Shown here: in pieces, positions 1 to 9,887 of the stretch
How the letters are laid out: each line of letters starts with the position of its first letter
Numbering within the stretch: position 1 is the stretch's first letter
Assembly: GCA_005878835.1 (NCBI GenBank)
Contig: VBMV01000091.1
Span: 528-34,366 of the forward strand
Direction: 5' to 3'
Origin: Gammaproteobacteria bacterium
Lineage (GTDB): Bacteria > Pseudomonadota > Gammaproteobacteria > Steroidobacterales > Steroidobacteraceae
DNA: 33,839 bases
Position numbers and translations under genes: made by a program
Notes under the pieces: model-generated
The model's database searches: none
What the model saw: the letters and a program-made list of their open reading frames with translations, nothing else
Told to the model about the DNA's origin: nothing

Positions 1-892
1 ATGAATCGACCCGTCGCAGCAGATCGACCACACTCTCACGGACATCGGCGACCGCCTCGTGCACCAGCTGTGGTGCGCTCTCCGCCGCTGCGGATAGTTT
101 GGCGAGGCGCTCGTCGAGCTGCGTGAGCGCGGCGTGGATGTCGCCGTGCGAGTAGCCCGACTCGCGCAGCGCCAGCTCGGTCCGCCACAGGGTCTGCAGC
201 GTGAGCGCCTCGGTCGCGATCCTGGTGCGATCGGAGACATCCTCCATCGCCTCGGGAATCGTACCGATCGAGTCGACCAATCTGCTGCCGGCGCCGCGTT
301 TCTGACTCCACAGCTCCACGACCGAGGCGCGTACGAACTGCAGATCCCGCAAGGGATGCTCGTGCGTGTAGCTCGCGACGAATTGCTGATACTGCGCAAA
401 TTCACCGGGAGCGATGAGCCTGCGCGCCAGCTCCTCGGCCCCCGCATCGAGCTCGCTCGCCGCTGTCAGGGCAGCCTCCTGGTGAGAGCCGAGCAGTGCG
501 CCGCCGGGTTGTCCGGGCGACAGGAATTGCCGCATCTGCGAGGTGAGCGCCCAGGTATCGAGCAAGGCCATCATCGGAGCCAGGCGGGTAGCCGCACGCT
601 GACTCTCCGCCGCCGCGCCGATCTTCCAGCGCAGCGCATTCGCCAGCACCTCGGGATCGCTGTCGTGCGCCGCGATGTCGTCGGCGCACTGCACGACCAC
701 CGCGATGAAATGGTAGGAGAATTCGCGCGCGAGAATGCGCGCATTCAGATCGCGACTCGAGAGTGGCCGCTCCGGAGTCTTCAGGGAGATCAGCGAACAA
801 CCCGCAACACACAGCAGCAGCGCTGCGGCTGCGCCGAGTGGCGCGCCGGTGAATGATGGGGCCGGGTGACGGCTGCGTCCCGGGCGTATCAC
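1..892 (-). CDS. Putative lipoprotein, 3' end outside window
   Basis: This frame has no ATG near its 5' end and no stop in the window; about 297 codons are visible. I place the start at GTG 892-890, which overlaps the phosphoketolase TGA (891-889) as GTGA, so translation is probably coupled. The N-terminus is basic ([10 protein letters not shown]), followed by a hydrophobic run [13 protein letters not shown]. This is a good lipobox, with lipidated Cys near residue 32 and Ser next to it, which predicts outer-membrane sorting. The rest is mostly helical and Ala/Glu/Leu-rich, with stretches such as [20 protein letters not shown] and [20 protein letters not shown] and no second membrane segment. 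I do not recognise a family with confidence. The helical, heptad-like character recalls periplasmic scaffold proteins or sensor ectodomains, but that is only an impression. The reading frame is convincing because codon use matches neighbouring genes and the opposite-strand frames are low-complexity shadows. Confidence 0.75.
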   Translation of the reverse strand, partial: MIRPGRSRHPAPSFTGAPLGAAAALLLCVAGCSLISLKTPERPLSSRDLNARILAREFSYHFIAVVVQCADDIAAHDSDPEVLANALRWKIGAAAESQRAATRLAPMMALLDTWALTSQMRQFLSPGQPGGALLGSHQEAALTAASELDAGAEELARRLIAPGEFAQYQQFVASYTHEHPLRDLQFVRASVVELWSQKRGAGSRLVDSIGTIPEAMEDVSDRTRIATEALTLQTLWRTELALRESGYSHGDIHAALTQLDERLAKLSAAAESAPQLVHEAVADVRESVVDLLRRVDS

Positions 893-3309
893 CGACTTAC
901 CGGGTCCGGGGCCGGGTGCGCGTGCCAACGCCAGTCGCGCACCAGCGGCATGTCCTCGCCATGGCGGGTGATGTACTGGCGATGCTCGATCAGTCGGTTG
1001 CGCATTTCGTCCTTGAGGTCAGCGCCGCGGCCGGCGAGCTGCGGCAGACGATCGATGACATCCTGGACGAGGTGGAAGCGATCCATATCGTTCAGCACCG
1101 TCATATCGAAGGGGGTCGTGATCGTGCCTTCCTCCTTGTAGCCGCGCACATGCAGGTTCGCGTGGTTCCTGCGGCGGTAGGCGAGGCGATGGATGAGCCA
1201 CGGATAGCCATGGAAGGCAAAGATGATCGGTTTGTGCTGCGTGAAGAGCGAGTCGAAGTCGCGGTCGCAGAGCCCGTGCGGGTGCTCGCTGTCGGGCTGC
1301 AGTCTCATCAGATCCACGACATTCACCACGCGGATCTTCAGTTCCGGCAGTGCGCCACGCAGGATCGATACCGCGGCGAGGGTCTCCAGCGTCGGCACAT
1401 CCCCCGCGCAGGCCATCACCACGTCCGGCTCCCCGCCGGCGTCGCTGCTCGCCCACGCCCACCGCCCGATACCGCTGGCGCAATGCTCCAGCGCCGCATC
1501 CATGGTGAGCCACTGCGGCGCCGCGTGCTTGCCGGCCACCACGACGTTGACGTAATGGCGGCTGCGCAGACAGTGGTCCATGACCGACAGCAGGCAGTTG
1601 GTGTCCGGCGGCAGATAGACGCGCACCACCTGCGCCTTCTTGTTGACGACGAGATCGAGAAAACCCGGATCCTGGTGCGTGAAGCCATTGTGATCCTGGC
1701 GCCAGACGTGCGAGGTCAGCAGGTAGTTCAGCGAGGCGATCCTGCGCCGCCACGGCAGCTGCGCGCTGACCTTGAGCCACTTGGCGTGCTGGTTGAACAT
1801 CGAATCGACGATGTGAACGAAGGCCTCGTAGCAGTTGAAGAGCCCGTGACGGCCGGTGAGCAGATAACCCTCGAGCCAGCCCTCGCACTGGTGCTCGCTC
1901 AGCATCTCGAGCACCCGGCCCTCGTTGGCCAGGAACTCATCCCCCTCGAGCATCGCAGCATCCCATTGCCGCGCGGTCGCCTCGAACACCGCAGTGAGCC
2001 GGTTCGAGATCGTCTCATCGGGTGCAAAGATGCGAAAGTTTCTGCGCGTGGCGTTCAATCTGATCACGTCGCGCAGATACCGGCCGAGCACGCGTGTGTC
2101 CTCGGCCTGCACGGCGCCCGGCTCGGGCACCTCGATGGCGTAGGCCCGAAAGTCAGGCAGCTCGAGATCGTGAAGCAGCAGGCCGCCGTTGGCGTGCGGA
2201 TTGGCGCTCATGCGGCGCTCGCCCGCGGGCGCGAGCGCGCGCAGCTCCGCCCGCAGCCGGCCCTGCGCCTCGAACAACTCCTGCGGCCGGTAACTGCGCA
2301 GCCAGCTCTCGAGCTGGCGCAGGTGCGCCGGGTTGGTGCGTGGGTCGGTCAGCGGAACCTGATGGGCCCTGAAGGTGCCCTCGATGCGCCGTCCGTCGAT
2401 CTCTTTAGGTCCCGTCCAGCCCTTGGGGCTTGCGAGCACGATCATCGGCCACGACGGGCGCGCGCGGCTGCCCTTGAGGCGCGCGGCCTGGTGAATCTCC
2501 CGGATGCGCGCGAGCACCGTGTCGAGCGCATCGGCCATCAGCCGGTGCATCGTGCGCGGCTCCTCGCCGGCGACAAAGTGCGGTGTCCACCCGCAGCCCT
2601 CCAGCAGTTGTCGCAGCTCGCCGCGGGAGATGCGCGCCAGGATGGTGGGATTGGCGATCTTGTAGCCGTTCAGATGCAGAATCGGCAGCACCACCCCGTC
2701 GGTGGCCGGGTTCAGGAATTTGTTGGCATGCCAGGCGGTCGCGAGCGGTCCGGTTTCCGCTTCGCCATCACCGACCACACAGGCGACGATGAGGTCCGGG
2801 TTGTCGAGCGCGGCGCCGAAGGCGTGACTGAGCGAGTAGCCGAGCTCTCCGCCCTCATGAATGGAACCGGGGCATTCGGGCGAGACGTGGCTCGGAATAC
2901 CGCCGGGGAAAGAGAACTGCTTGAACAGCTTCCTGAGGCCGGCGGCGTCTGCGGAGATCTCGGGATAGATCTCGCTGTAGGTTCCCTCCAGATACGCATT
3001 GCCCACCAGCGCCGGTCCGCCATGACCGGGGCCGGAGATGTAGATCATGTTCAGGCCGTAGGCGCGAATGATGCGGTTGAGATGCGCGTAGATGAAATTC
3101 TGGCCCGGGGTGGTTCCCCAGTGGCCCAGCAGCATGCGCTTGATGTGCGCGGCGGACAGGGGCTCGGTGAGCAGCGGGTTGTCGCACAGGTAGATCTGGC
3201 CCACCGAGAGGTAATTGGCAGCCCGCCACCACGCATCGATCAGGCCGAGCTCACGCTCTGACGCCGGCGCGATCGCACCGTTCCCCGCCGCGCTATCCAT
3301 TTCCGACAT
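889..3309 (-). CDS. xfp: Phosphoketolase (xylulose-5-P/fructose-6-P)
   Basis: This TPP enzyme splits xylulose-5-phosphate, and often fructose-6-phosphate, with phosphate into acetyl-phosphate and glyceraldehyde-3-phosphate or erythrose-4-phosphate in the cytoplasm. The chosen start, [10 protein letters not shown] at 3309, gives 806 residues, normal for the family; a second ATG is at 3300. Family motifs are intact: [10 protein letters not shown] (residues 63-72), SGPGHGGP (92-99), [15 protein letters not shown] (152-166) and the TPP/Mg site GDGEAETGP (180-188). The middle and C-terminal phosphoketolase domains follow, for example [10 protein letters not shown] and a C-terminal [10 protein letters not shown] stretch. 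The gene diverges from a TonB receptor gene 57 bp away and is followed directly by a lipoprotein gene. No acetate kinase or phosphotransacetylase gene is adjacent, so the fate of acetyl-phosphate cannot be read here. No strong Shine-Dalgarno sequence precedes the start. Confidence 0.95.
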   Translation of the reverse strand: MSEMDSAAGNGAIAPASERELGLIDAWWRAANYLSVGQIYLCDNPLLTEPLSAAHIKRMLLGHWGTTPGQNFIYAHLNRIIRAYGLNMIYISGPGHGGPALVGNAYLEGTYSEIYPEISADAAGLRKLFKQFSFPGGIPSHVSPECPGSIHEGGELGYSLSHAFGAALDNPDLIVACVVGDGEAETGPLATAWHANKFLNPATDGVVLPILHLNGYKIANPTILARISRGELRQLLEGCGWTPHFVAGEEPRTMHRLMADALDTVLARIREIHQAARLKGSRARPSWPMIVLASPKGWTGPKEIDGRRIEGTFRAHQVPLTDPRTNPAHLRQLESWLRSYRPQELFEAQGRLRAELRALAPAGERRMSANPHANGGLLLHDLELPDFRAYAIEVPEPGAVQAEDTRVLGRYLRDVIRLNATRRNFRIFAPDETISNRLTAVFEATARQWDAAMLEGDEFLANEGRVLEMLSEHQCEGWLEGYLLTGRHGLFNCYEAFVHIVDSMFNQHAKWLKVSAQLPWRRRIASLNYLLTSHVWRQDHNGFTHQDPGFLDLVVNKKAQVVRVYLPPDTNCLLSVMDHCLRSRHYVNVVVAGKHAAPQWLTMDAALEHCASGIGRWAWASSDAGGEPDVVMACAGDVPTLETLAAVSILRGALPELKIRVVNVVDLMRLQPDSEHPHGLCDRDFDSLFTQHKPIIFAFHGYPWLIHRLAYRRRNHANLHVRGYKEEGTITTPFDMTVLNDMDRFHLVQDVIDRLPQLAGRGADLKDEMRNRLIEHRQYITRHGEDMPLVRDWRWHAHPAPDPVSR

Positions 3310-3366
3310 CCGACACTCAGTATGCGCCGCCGTTGCGCCGCATTGTCCGCTATTCTCGCTGCCACG

Positions 3367-5511
3367 ATGAACCGATCGGTCGCCGCGTCGCGGGCGTCGC
3401 CCTTCCTGACACTGCTGGCTCTGCTCGGCTGTGGAGCGAGCTGCGCGCACGCCGCTGGAGCGGCCGGGGGCGCTGCAGCGGTCTCCCTGCCCGAGGTCCA
3501 GATCACCGCGACGCGGGTGGCCGAAGCGATCGACTCCGTGCCGGCGCCGCTGACGGTCATTCGGGGTGAGGATCTGCGGCGCCTGGGGGGCGCCGATCTG
3601 CGCGCGGCGCTCGCAACGGTCGCGGGCGCTGATGCACCTCCGGGGGGCGATACCGGCCCCGCGGGCAGCGTGCCGTCATTGTGGGGACTGCACGAGTTCG
3701 ACGCCTTCCTGCTCGTGGTCGACGGTGTGCCCTGGGGCGGCGCGTTCAGCCCGGCGGTGCCGACACTGGATCTCAACGACGTCGAGCGCATCGAGATCAT
3801 GAAGGGTCCGGCGCCGGTCATGTTCGGCGCGACTTCCTTCGTCGGCGTGATTCACGTGATCCGCTATCCTGCCGGCGAGAGCGCCAACGAGCTCAGCGTC
3901 GCCGGCGGCAGCCGTTCCAGCGCGGCGGGCTCGCTGTCCACGGCGCTGCCACCCAGCGGATCCTATCGCCATTCCCTGCTTCTCGATGGTGACCGCACGC
4001 GGCTCAGCGGCCGCGATCAGGGGTTTGACCGTGCACACGGGCTGTACCGCGCCGCCGCACCGCTCCTGGACGGCAACGCCGCAGTGGACCTCGAGTACCT
4101 GACGCAGACGCAGCTGCCGACGAGTCCCGTGCTTCGCGAGGGGAGCTCGTTGACCACTGCCACCCCGCTCGATGGCAACTTCAATCCCGCCGATTCCGGT
4201 ATCGTCGAGCAGCGGATGCATCTGGCGATGAGCTTCCAAGAGGCGCTGCGCGACGGGCAGTGGCGGACGCTGCTCTCCTACACCGGTTCGAGGACCCACG
4301 ACGTACGCGGCTTCCTGCGGCCGCAGCTCTCGAGCGGCGCCGACGGCGACAATGCCGATGGCTTCAACCAGGACCGCAGGGTGCGGGAGCTGTATTTCGA
4401 CACGTTTGTCTCCGTGCCGCTGTCGGGCTCGCTCGGTCTGACCACGGGGCTCGATTGGCTGTCGGGCGGTGGGACGCAGCAGAGCAGGAATTTTGCTTAC
4501 TCTGCGCTGCTCGATGGCAGGGCACCGCCGCCGAGCACCTCCCGGCATATCGACGAGATCAACGCTCTCGATGACCGTCGCGAGTTTGGCGGCCTGTACG
4601 CGCAACTCGACTGGAAACCTCGCGACCGATTCGCAGTTCTCGGGGGCCTGCGGCTCAACGACACTCACGAGCGCCAGCGGGCGACGCATGCGGACACGGT
4701 CGCCCCGGCCAATGACCGCTATTTCACCGACTCGCAGAACCACCTGCGCGTGAGCGGCGACCTGGGTTGGACGTTGCGCATCTGGGGTGCCGCGGACGGC
4801 CCGCAGCGCGGGATCCTGTTCGCTCAGTATTGCAACACGTTCAAGCCGGCGGCCATCGATTTCGGCCCGGACGTGAGTGCCGCCATCCTGCACCCGGAGA
4901 ATGCCGAGGCCTACCAGGGCGGGCTGCGAGTCAGGACCCTCGCCGGGGCGCTCGACTGGGAGATCGCGGCGTTCAAGCTCGATTTTGCCAATCTGGTCGT
5001 GAATCAGACCGACGCGAGCGGAGCCCCCGTCATGGCCAACGCCGGTCGCGAGCGCTTTACCGGTGCGGAGACCGAGTTGCGCTGGCAGGCAGCGCCCAGC
5101 ACGGTCCTGACCGCGGCGTACAGCTATCACGACACGCGCTTCGGTAATACCATGACAAGCGAGTCAGGAACCCCCGTGCAGCTGGCTGGGCGCCAGCTCA
5201 ACCTGTCGCCTCACAACATTGCAGCCCTTGGTGTGCAGGTTTCGGCTCCGGGCGGATGGCAGCTGGCCACCCAGGCCGCCTATGTCGGGCGCCGCTTCCT
5301 CGATCGCCTGAACACCGCTGCGGCGGGCGGATACGTGACTGTGGACGCGCGCTTGGGATGGCGCCTCGGGCAATACACCCTGGCGGTCGAGGGTCAAAAC
5401 CTGAGCAACCGGCGCGCTCCGGTCACCGCCAGCGAATTCGGCGACCAATCCTACTATCTGCTTCCGGCCCGGCGGCTCATGCTCTCGGTCGCGGCCGACT
5501 TGCGCCGGTGA
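3367..5511 (+). CDS. TonB-dependent outer-membrane receptor
   Basis: A 714-residue protein. The start at 3367 ([10 protein letters not shown]) gives a clean Sec signal peptide with cleavage near CAHA-A at about residue 29; an in-frame ATG at 3322 would add an unlikely arginine-rich leader. The mature N-terminus has the plug domain: [15 protein letters not shown], then [15 protein letters not shown], and [19 protein letters not shown] around residues 138-157, the classic plug core. The remainder is a beta-barrel with alternating aromatic strands. Members of this family import siderophores, vitamin B12, metals or sugars using TonB energy; the substrate is not evident. The C-terminus reads [13 protein letters not shown] rather than ending in the usual aromatic residue. 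It diverges from the phosphoketolase gene and lies 114 bp upstream of the Asp-box protein gene. Confidence 0.9.
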   Translation: MNRSVAASRASPFLTLLALLGCGASCAHAAGAAGGAAAVSLPEVQITATRVAEAIDSVPAPLTVIRGEDLRRLGGADLRAALATVAGADAPPGGDTGPAGSVPSLWGLHEFDAFLLVVDGVPWGGAFSPAVPTLDLNDVERIEIMKGPAPVMFGATSFVGVIHVIRYPAGESANELSVAGGSRSSAAGSLSTALPPSGSYRHSLLLDGDRTRLSGRDQGFDRAHGLYRAAAPLLDGNAAVDLEYLTQTQLPTSPVLREGSSLTTATPLDGNFNPADSGIVEQRMHLAMSFQEALRDGQWRTLLSYTGSRTHDVRGFLRPQLSSGADGDNADGFNQDRRVRELYFDTFVSVPLSGSLGLTTGLDWLSGGGTQQSRNFAYSALLDGRAPPPSTSRHIDEINALDDRREFGGLYAQLDWKPRDRFAVLGGLRLNDTHERQRATHADTVAPANDRYFTDSQNHLRVSGDLGWTLRIWGAADGPQRGILFAQYCNTFKPAAIDFGPDVSAAILHPENAEAYQGGLRVRTLAGALDWEIAAFKLDFANLVVNQTDASGAPVMANAGRERFTGAETELRWQAAPSTVLTAAYSYHDTRFGNTMTSESGTPVQLAGRQLNLSPHNIAALGVQVSAPGGWQLATQAAYVGRRFLDRLNTAAAGGYVTVDARLGWRLGQYTLAVEGQNLSNRRAPVTASEFGDQSYYLLPARRLMLSVAADLRR

Positions 5512-5625
5512 GCCGCGCCGGCTCGGCTGCGCGCTCACACCTGCCAGCCACGATCTCATCAACACGTTGACCCGTGCCGTGGAATAATCGCCGCTCACGT
5601 GTGGCAGGTCTCCTGAGGGGGCACA

Positions 5626-8600
5626 ATGACTCGTTGCCGGTTCAACGGTCCTGGAAGGGTTTTGGCTGTGCTGCTGTTGCTGCTGCCGTGTGCGGCACTG
5701 GCTGCCAGTCAGGTGGATCCGCAACTCTTCAGCGGTATGAAATGGCGCCAGGTCGGTCCGTTCCGCGGCGGCCGGGTGGTGGCGGTGAGCGGCGTGCCGG
5801 GGGATCCGGCGACCTGGTATTTCGGTGCGGTGGCCGGTGGGGTCTGGAAGAGCACCAACGCCGGCAGCACCTGGCAGCCGGTCTTCGACGAGCAGAAGAT
5901 CGCCTCGATAGGAGCGATCGCGGTCGCCGACTCGGATCACAATATCATCTATGTCGGCACCGGCGAGGCCTGCCCGCGCGGCAACATCACCTATGGCGAC
6001 GGCGTATACAAGTCGCTCGATGCCGGCAAGACCTGGCAGCACCTGGGTTTGCGCGACAGCCGGCACATCGGCGCCATCGTCGTCGACCCGCGAAACCCGG
6101 ATGTCGTGTTCGTCGCCGCGCTCGGCCACGCGTTCGGGCCCAACGACGAGCGCGGGATCTTCCGCACCGGGGATGGCGGCAAGACGTGGCAGCGGGTGCT
6201 GTTCCGCGACCGCGACAGCGGCGGGATCGACGTCGTTCTCGATCCGCGCAACCCCAATACGCTGTTCGCTTCGCTGTGGCAGATGCGCCGCGAACCGTGG
6301 GGCTTCTCCAGCGGCGGGGCGGGCTCGGGGCTGTATCGATCGACCGACGGGGGCTTCACCTGGAAGCTCCTCGAGCACCACGGCCTGCCCGACGGGCCGC
6401 TCGGCCGCATCGGGGTGTCGGTGTCCGGCGCGGACTCCAACCGCGTCTATGCCGCCATCGAGGCGAAGGAGGGCGGGGTGTTCCGTTCCGACGACGGTGG
6501 CGACAGCTGGATGCGGGTCAATTCCGATCACCGCTTCCGGCAGCGTGCCTGGTACTACTCGCACATCTTCGCCGATCCGGTCGCACTCGATACCGTATAC
6601 GTGCTCGACACGGGCGCCTTTCGCTCCACCAACGGCGGCAAGGATTTCGAGCTGCTGCCGGCGCCGCACGGCGATCATCACGCGCTGTGGATAGACCCGC
6701 GCGATCCCCGGCGCCTGATCAACGGCAATGACGGCGGCGCGACCATCTCCGTCGATGGCGGCAAGAGCTGGACTTCGCAGTACAATCAGCCGACGGCGCA
6801 GTTCTATCACGTCGCCGTGGACAACCACTGGCCGTATCGCATCTACGGCGCGCAGCAGGACAACAGCACCATCGCCATCGCCAGCCGTGACGACGAGGGC
6901 GTCATCGGCCGGCAGGACTGGTATGAGGTCGGCGGGGGCGAAAGCGGCTACATCGCACCCGACCCTCGCGACCCGCAGATCGTCTACGCCAATGCCGACA
7001 GCGGGCAGATGACGCGCTACGATCACCGCACCGGCAACCTGCGCGACGTCTCGATACATCCCCTCGACGTATCCGGTAACGGGGCGGCGGATCTCGAATA
7101 TCGCATCCAGTGGACCGAGCCGGTGTTCGTCTCGCCGCACGATTCGAACGTTCTGTACACGGCGGCGCAGTTCGTGCTGGAGAGCTCCGATCAGGGGCGC
7201 AGCTGGCGGCGCATCAGCGCCGATCTCACCCGCAACGACAAGAGCAAGCAGCGGCCCTCGGGTGGGCCCATCACGCTCGACATCACCAGCGTCGAGTACT
7301 ACGACACCGTGTTTGCGCTCGCCGAGTCACCGCTGCAGCGCGGGCTGCTGTGGGCGGGCACCGACGATGGATTGATCCACGTGACCCAGGATGACGGGCA
7401 GAGCTGGCACAACGTCACGCCCAAGGACATGCCCGAGTGGAGCATGGTGAGCATCATCGAGCCCTCGCCGCACGAGGCCGGCAGCGCGTTTGCCGCGATA
7501 GACCGGCACAAGCTCGACGATCTCAAGCCGCTCATCTACCGCACGCACGACAGCGGCAAGACCTGGACCCGCATCGTCAGCGGGATACCCGAAGGCGCCT
7601 ACGTGCGTTCGGTGCGCGAGGATCCGCAGAAAAAGGGACTGCTGTATGCGGGCACGGAGCTCGGGGTTTATGTGTCCTTCGACGACGGTGGACACTGGCA
7701 ACCGCTGCAGCTGAATCTGCCCGTCGCGCCGGTGCACGATCTCGTCGTGAAGGACGACGACCTCGTGGTCGCGACCCACGGCCGCTCGTTCTGGGTGCTC
7801 GATGACCTGACGCCCCTGCGCCAGATCGACCCCGCGGCGCAGGTGCCCGAGGTGCGCCTGTATCAACCGCAGAGCGCCTACCACCTGCATTTCCCCCTCG
7901 AGGTGAACCGCCGCCGGCCGGTCGGCGATAACCCGCCGCGCGGCGCCGTGATCGACTATTTTCTCAAGAGCAGGCCGGCGGCCGATGAGAAGATCACGCT
8001 CGAGATCCTCGACCCCCAGGGCAAGGTGCTGCGCACGCTCTCGAACCATAAGAAGGAGAAGTTCGCGCAGCCGGCCGAATGGCCGGATCGCGAGCCGCCC
8101 GCGGACCTGCTGCCGGATGGCGCTGGAATGAACCGCTTCGCCTGGGATCTGCGCGTCGAGGATCCGCGCGAGATTCCCGGGGCGTTCTACGCCGACGAAG
8201 GTCCGCGCGGACCGGTCGTCACTCCGGGCTCCTACCTGGTGCGCCTCACGGCCCGCGGCACGGTGCAGTCCGTGCCGCTGCAAGTGGTGCTCGACCCGCG
8301 ACTGAAGGACACCGTGACCGCGGCCGACACGGCCGCGCACTGGGATCTGGTGACACGCACGACACAGGATATCGACGCGCTGCACCGCGCCGTCAATCAG
8401 ATGCGCACCCTGCGGCGCAATCTCGAGACGCTGAAGGCCTGGGCGGGTAGCGAGGCCGGCAGCAAGCCGCTGTTGGCGGCGGCCGCGGATTTCGACGCGC
8501 ACATGAAACCGATCGAGGAGCAGCTCATCCAGGTCAACATGAAGGCGTCGGAGGACAATCTGCGTTATCCGAACCGCCTCAACGAGCAATACGACACGTT

Positions 8601-8790
8601 CACTGCCACCATCGACGCGGACGACGTCGCTCCGACGGCGGCGCAGCAGGAAGTGTACGCCGATCTGCATCGACGCCTGCTCGAGCAGCTCGAGAAGTGG
8701 AAGTCGCTCGCCAACAGCGAGCTGCCGGCGCTCAATACCCGGATGCAGGAGGCAGGCGTTCCGCGGCTTGCGCTCGGCGAGGGGGACTGA
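5626..8790 (+). CDS. Secreted Asp-box/VPS10-like beta-propeller protein
   Basis: This encodes 1,054 residues with a Sec signal peptide ending CAALAAS. A run of Asp-box (BNR, SxDxGxTW) repeats follows: STNAGSTW, SLDAGKTW, TGDGGKTW, STDGGFTW, SDDGGDSW, STNGGKDF, SVDGGKSW, SSDQGRSW, TQDDGQSW, THDSGKTW and SFDDGGHW. These are the blades of two sortilin/VPS10-type propellers over roughly residues 40-720. After residue ~740 comes a non-repeat part with beta-sandwich character, then a helical tail (DTAAHWDLVTRTTQDIDALH). Homologues are often labelled glycosyl hydrolase because sialidases carry Asp boxes, but no catalytic residues are evident, so binding or a structural role is equally likely. SD GAGGGG lies at 5615-5620, 5 nt before ATG. 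The preceding TonB receptor may be a functional partner, though the 114-bp gap leaves co-transcription uncertain. Confidence 0.88.
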   Translation: MTRCRFNGPGRVLAVLLLLLPCAALAASQVDPQLFSGMKWRQVGPFRGGRVVAVSGVPGDPATWYFGAVAGGVWKSTNAGSTWQPVFDEQKIASIGAIAVADSDHNIIYVGTGEACPRGNITYGDGVYKSLDAGKTWQHLGLRDSRHIGAIVVDPRNPDVVFVAALGHAFGPNDERGIFRTGDGGKTWQRVLFRDRDSGGIDVVLDPRNPNTLFASLWQMRREPWGFSSGGAGSGLYRSTDGGFTWKLLEHHGLPDGPLGRIGVSVSGADSNRVYAAIEAKEGGVFRSDDGGDSWMRVNSDHRFRQRAWYYSHIFADPVALDTVYVLDTGAFRSTNGGKDFELLPAPHGDHHALWIDPRDPRRLINGNDGGATISVDGGKSWTSQYNQPTAQFYHVAVDNHWPYRIYGAQQDNSTIAIASRDDEGVIGRQDWYEVGGGESGYIAPDPRDPQIVYANADSGQMTRYDHRTGNLRDVSIHPLDVSGNGAADLEYRIQWTEPVFVSPHDSNVLYTAAQFVLESSDQGRSWRRISADLTRNDKSKQRPSGGPITLDITSVEYYDTVFALAESPLQRGLLWAGTDDGLIHVTQDDGQSWHNVTPKDMPEWSMVSIIEPSPHEAGSAFAAIDRHKLDDLKPLIYRTHDSGKTWTRIVSGIPEGAYVRSVREDPQKKGLLYAGTELGVYVSFDDGGHWQPLQLNLPVAPVHDLVVKDDDLVVATHGRSFWVLDDLTPLRQIDPAAQVPEVRLYQPQSAYHLHFPLEVNRRRPVGDNPPRGAVIDYFLKSRPAADEKITLEILDPQGKVLRTLSNHKKEKFAQPAEWPDREPPADLLPDGAGMNRFAWDLRVEDPREIPGAFYADEGPRGPVVTPGSYLVRLTARGTVQSVPLQVVLDPRLKDTVTAADTAAHWDLVTRTTQDIDALHRAVNQMRTLRRNLETLKAWAGSEAGSKPLLAAAADFDAHMKPIEEQLIQVNMKASEDNLRYPNRLNEQYDTFTATIDADDVAPTAAQQEVYADLHRRLLEQLEKWKSLANSELPALNTRMQEAGVPRLALGEGD

Positions 8791-8807
8791 GCCATGGGTG
8801 GGGTGGT

Positions 8808-9197
8808 ATGAATATCCGCACTTTGCAGCGTGGACTCCAATACTGTGGTCGGGTCAGGGCGGTGCGTCAGACCTACCATGTATTCGAGAGCGAGGGTTAT
8901 TTTTTCGTGCTGTCGTTCGCGCTGTCGAGGGCGCGTCGTGGTTCCGGCTACTTCAACCTGGTCGACAAGGCCGCCGTCGATTACGTGCACGAGCGCGTCG
9001 GCGGAACGCGCGGTGTGACTGCGAAGCAGGTGCTCGCCGCAGCGCAGCGCACCAGGCACATCCCCACCAGACTCCTGGCGCTGAATGTCCTGTATGTCCT
9101 GGTCGCGCTGCGCTGGGCAACCATCACGCGTGCGGGCGAACACCGGCAACTGTTCTTCGCCGTGCGCAAGGGGCGACGCAAGCAGCCCCTCTCCTGA
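8808..9197 (+). CDS. Hypothetical protein, 129 aa
   Basis: I do not recognise this gene. It starts at ATG 8808 (MNIRTLQRGLQYCGRVRAVR), 17 nt after the Asp-box gene, preceded by a G-rich stretch that may act as ribosome binding site. The protein is basic and compact, alternating aromatic beta-like segments (YHVFESEGYFFVLSF, GSGYFNLVDKAAVDYVHERV) with a helical Lys/Arg part (GVTAKQVLAAAQRT). It ends with a hydrophobic stretch (RLLALNVLYVLVALRW) and a basic tail (FFAVRKGRRK). No signal peptide is seen. The pattern of a small basic alpha/beta domain followed by a helix would fit a nucleic-acid-binding or nuclease-like fold, but this is speculation. Codon use and third-position GC fit a real gene better than the two other open frames across the same bases. 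Confidence 0.65.
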   Translation: MNIRTLQRGLQYCGRVRAVRQTYHVFESEGYFFVLSFALSRARRGSGYFNLVDKAAVDYVHERVGGTRGVTAKQVLAAAQRTRHIPTRLLALNVLYVLVALRWATITRAGEHRQLFFAVRKGRRKQPLS

Positions 9198-9405
9198 AGG
9201 AACGCTGCGCTCCCTATCCGCTCAGCCAATCGATTGACATAAGGGTGGCGACGCCGGGGCGCTCTTTTCGAGGCGATCGTGCCGAGCGCGCGTGGTACGC
9301 AGCGGTCGGGTTATGCAGTACCTCGCGGTAGGGTGGCCGCGACTCGCGGGCGCGTGTCTGAACAGATAGACTCCGGCGGAAAAGGCGGCAGCCCTCCTGA
9401 AGGAC

Positions 9406-9783
9406 ATGCGCTCGACTCTCTTCAATCGCCGTAGGCGCGAGCTCGTGACCAGCATTCTGCTGGTCGCCGTGGTGTTCCACGCGCTGATCCCCGCCGGCTT
9501 CATGCCCGCGAGCGGCACGCCATTCTCCCTCACGATCTGCCGGCCCGAGTTTCCAGCTCCCTCTGCGCCGCTGAACACTGGCAGGCAGCCGGGGAATCCG
9601 CCGCACAGCGAGCACTGCGCGTTCGGCAACGCTCCGGCTGCCGGGCCGGCCATGGAGACGGGCCGAGTCCTGCCGATCCCGGTCACCGCTGCCGAGCCGA
9701 TCCTCCTCCTCTCCGAGCCGCTGCACCTCAACGTCGGGCCGGTTCGCGTCCAACAGCCTCGCGGTCCACCCCGCTTCGCCTGA
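9406..9783 (+). CDS. DUF2946 family protein
   Basis: A 125-residue protein with an N-terminal basic patch (RRRREL) and one hydrophobic segment (TSILLVAVVFHALIPAGFMP), followed by SLTICRPEF and a late HSEHCAFGNAPA motif. This arrangement of ALIPAGFMPA, a single Cys and a downstream His-Cys pair is the signature of DUF2946, a family of small inner-membrane-anchored periplasmic proteins usually encoded beside copper-related outer-membrane and thioredoxin genes. In many members the second motif is HCxxC; here only one Cys remains (HCAFGN), so metal binding could be weakened. AGGA lies only 1 nt from the ATG, an unusually short spacing. The gene sits 104 bp upstream of the barrel-TlpA-SCO1 genes and probably belongs to that set. 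Confidence 0.75.
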   Translation: MRSTLFNRRRRELVTSILLVAVVFHALIPAGFMPASGTPFSLTICRPEFPAPSAPLNTGRQPGNPPHSEHCAFGNAPAAGPAMETGRVLPIPVTAAEPILLLSEPLHLNVGPVRVQQPRGPPRFA

Positions 9784-9887
9784 AGCAGACCTCCGTCGGC
9801 GTCGCGCGCCCATTTTCGAAGGCGCCCGACTGCCCGTTTCACACGTCTTGCACAACGGGTTCGCCACGGCGAACGGGAACGATTCAC

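Noticed and set aside
134-856. Plus-strand open frame of 240 codons
   Set aside because: It is the shadow of the minus-strand lipoprotein gene; it lacks any family motif, while the opposite frame has a lipobox and coherent helical sequence.
853-3261. 802-codon plus-strand open frame
   Set aside because: Antisense shadow of the phosphoketolase gene, whose motifs are unambiguous. Long antisense frames are common in very GC-rich DNA.
5164-8670. Long minus-strand frames (658 and 447 codons) opposite the Asp-box protein
   Set aside because: Shadow frames rich in Arg/Val/Ala without motifs; the plus strand has eleven Asp-box repeats and a signal peptide.
9234-9239. Consensus -35 TTGACA upstream of the DUF2946 gene
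   Set aside because: No -10-like hexamer lies 15-19 bp downstream; the sequence there is GC-rich.
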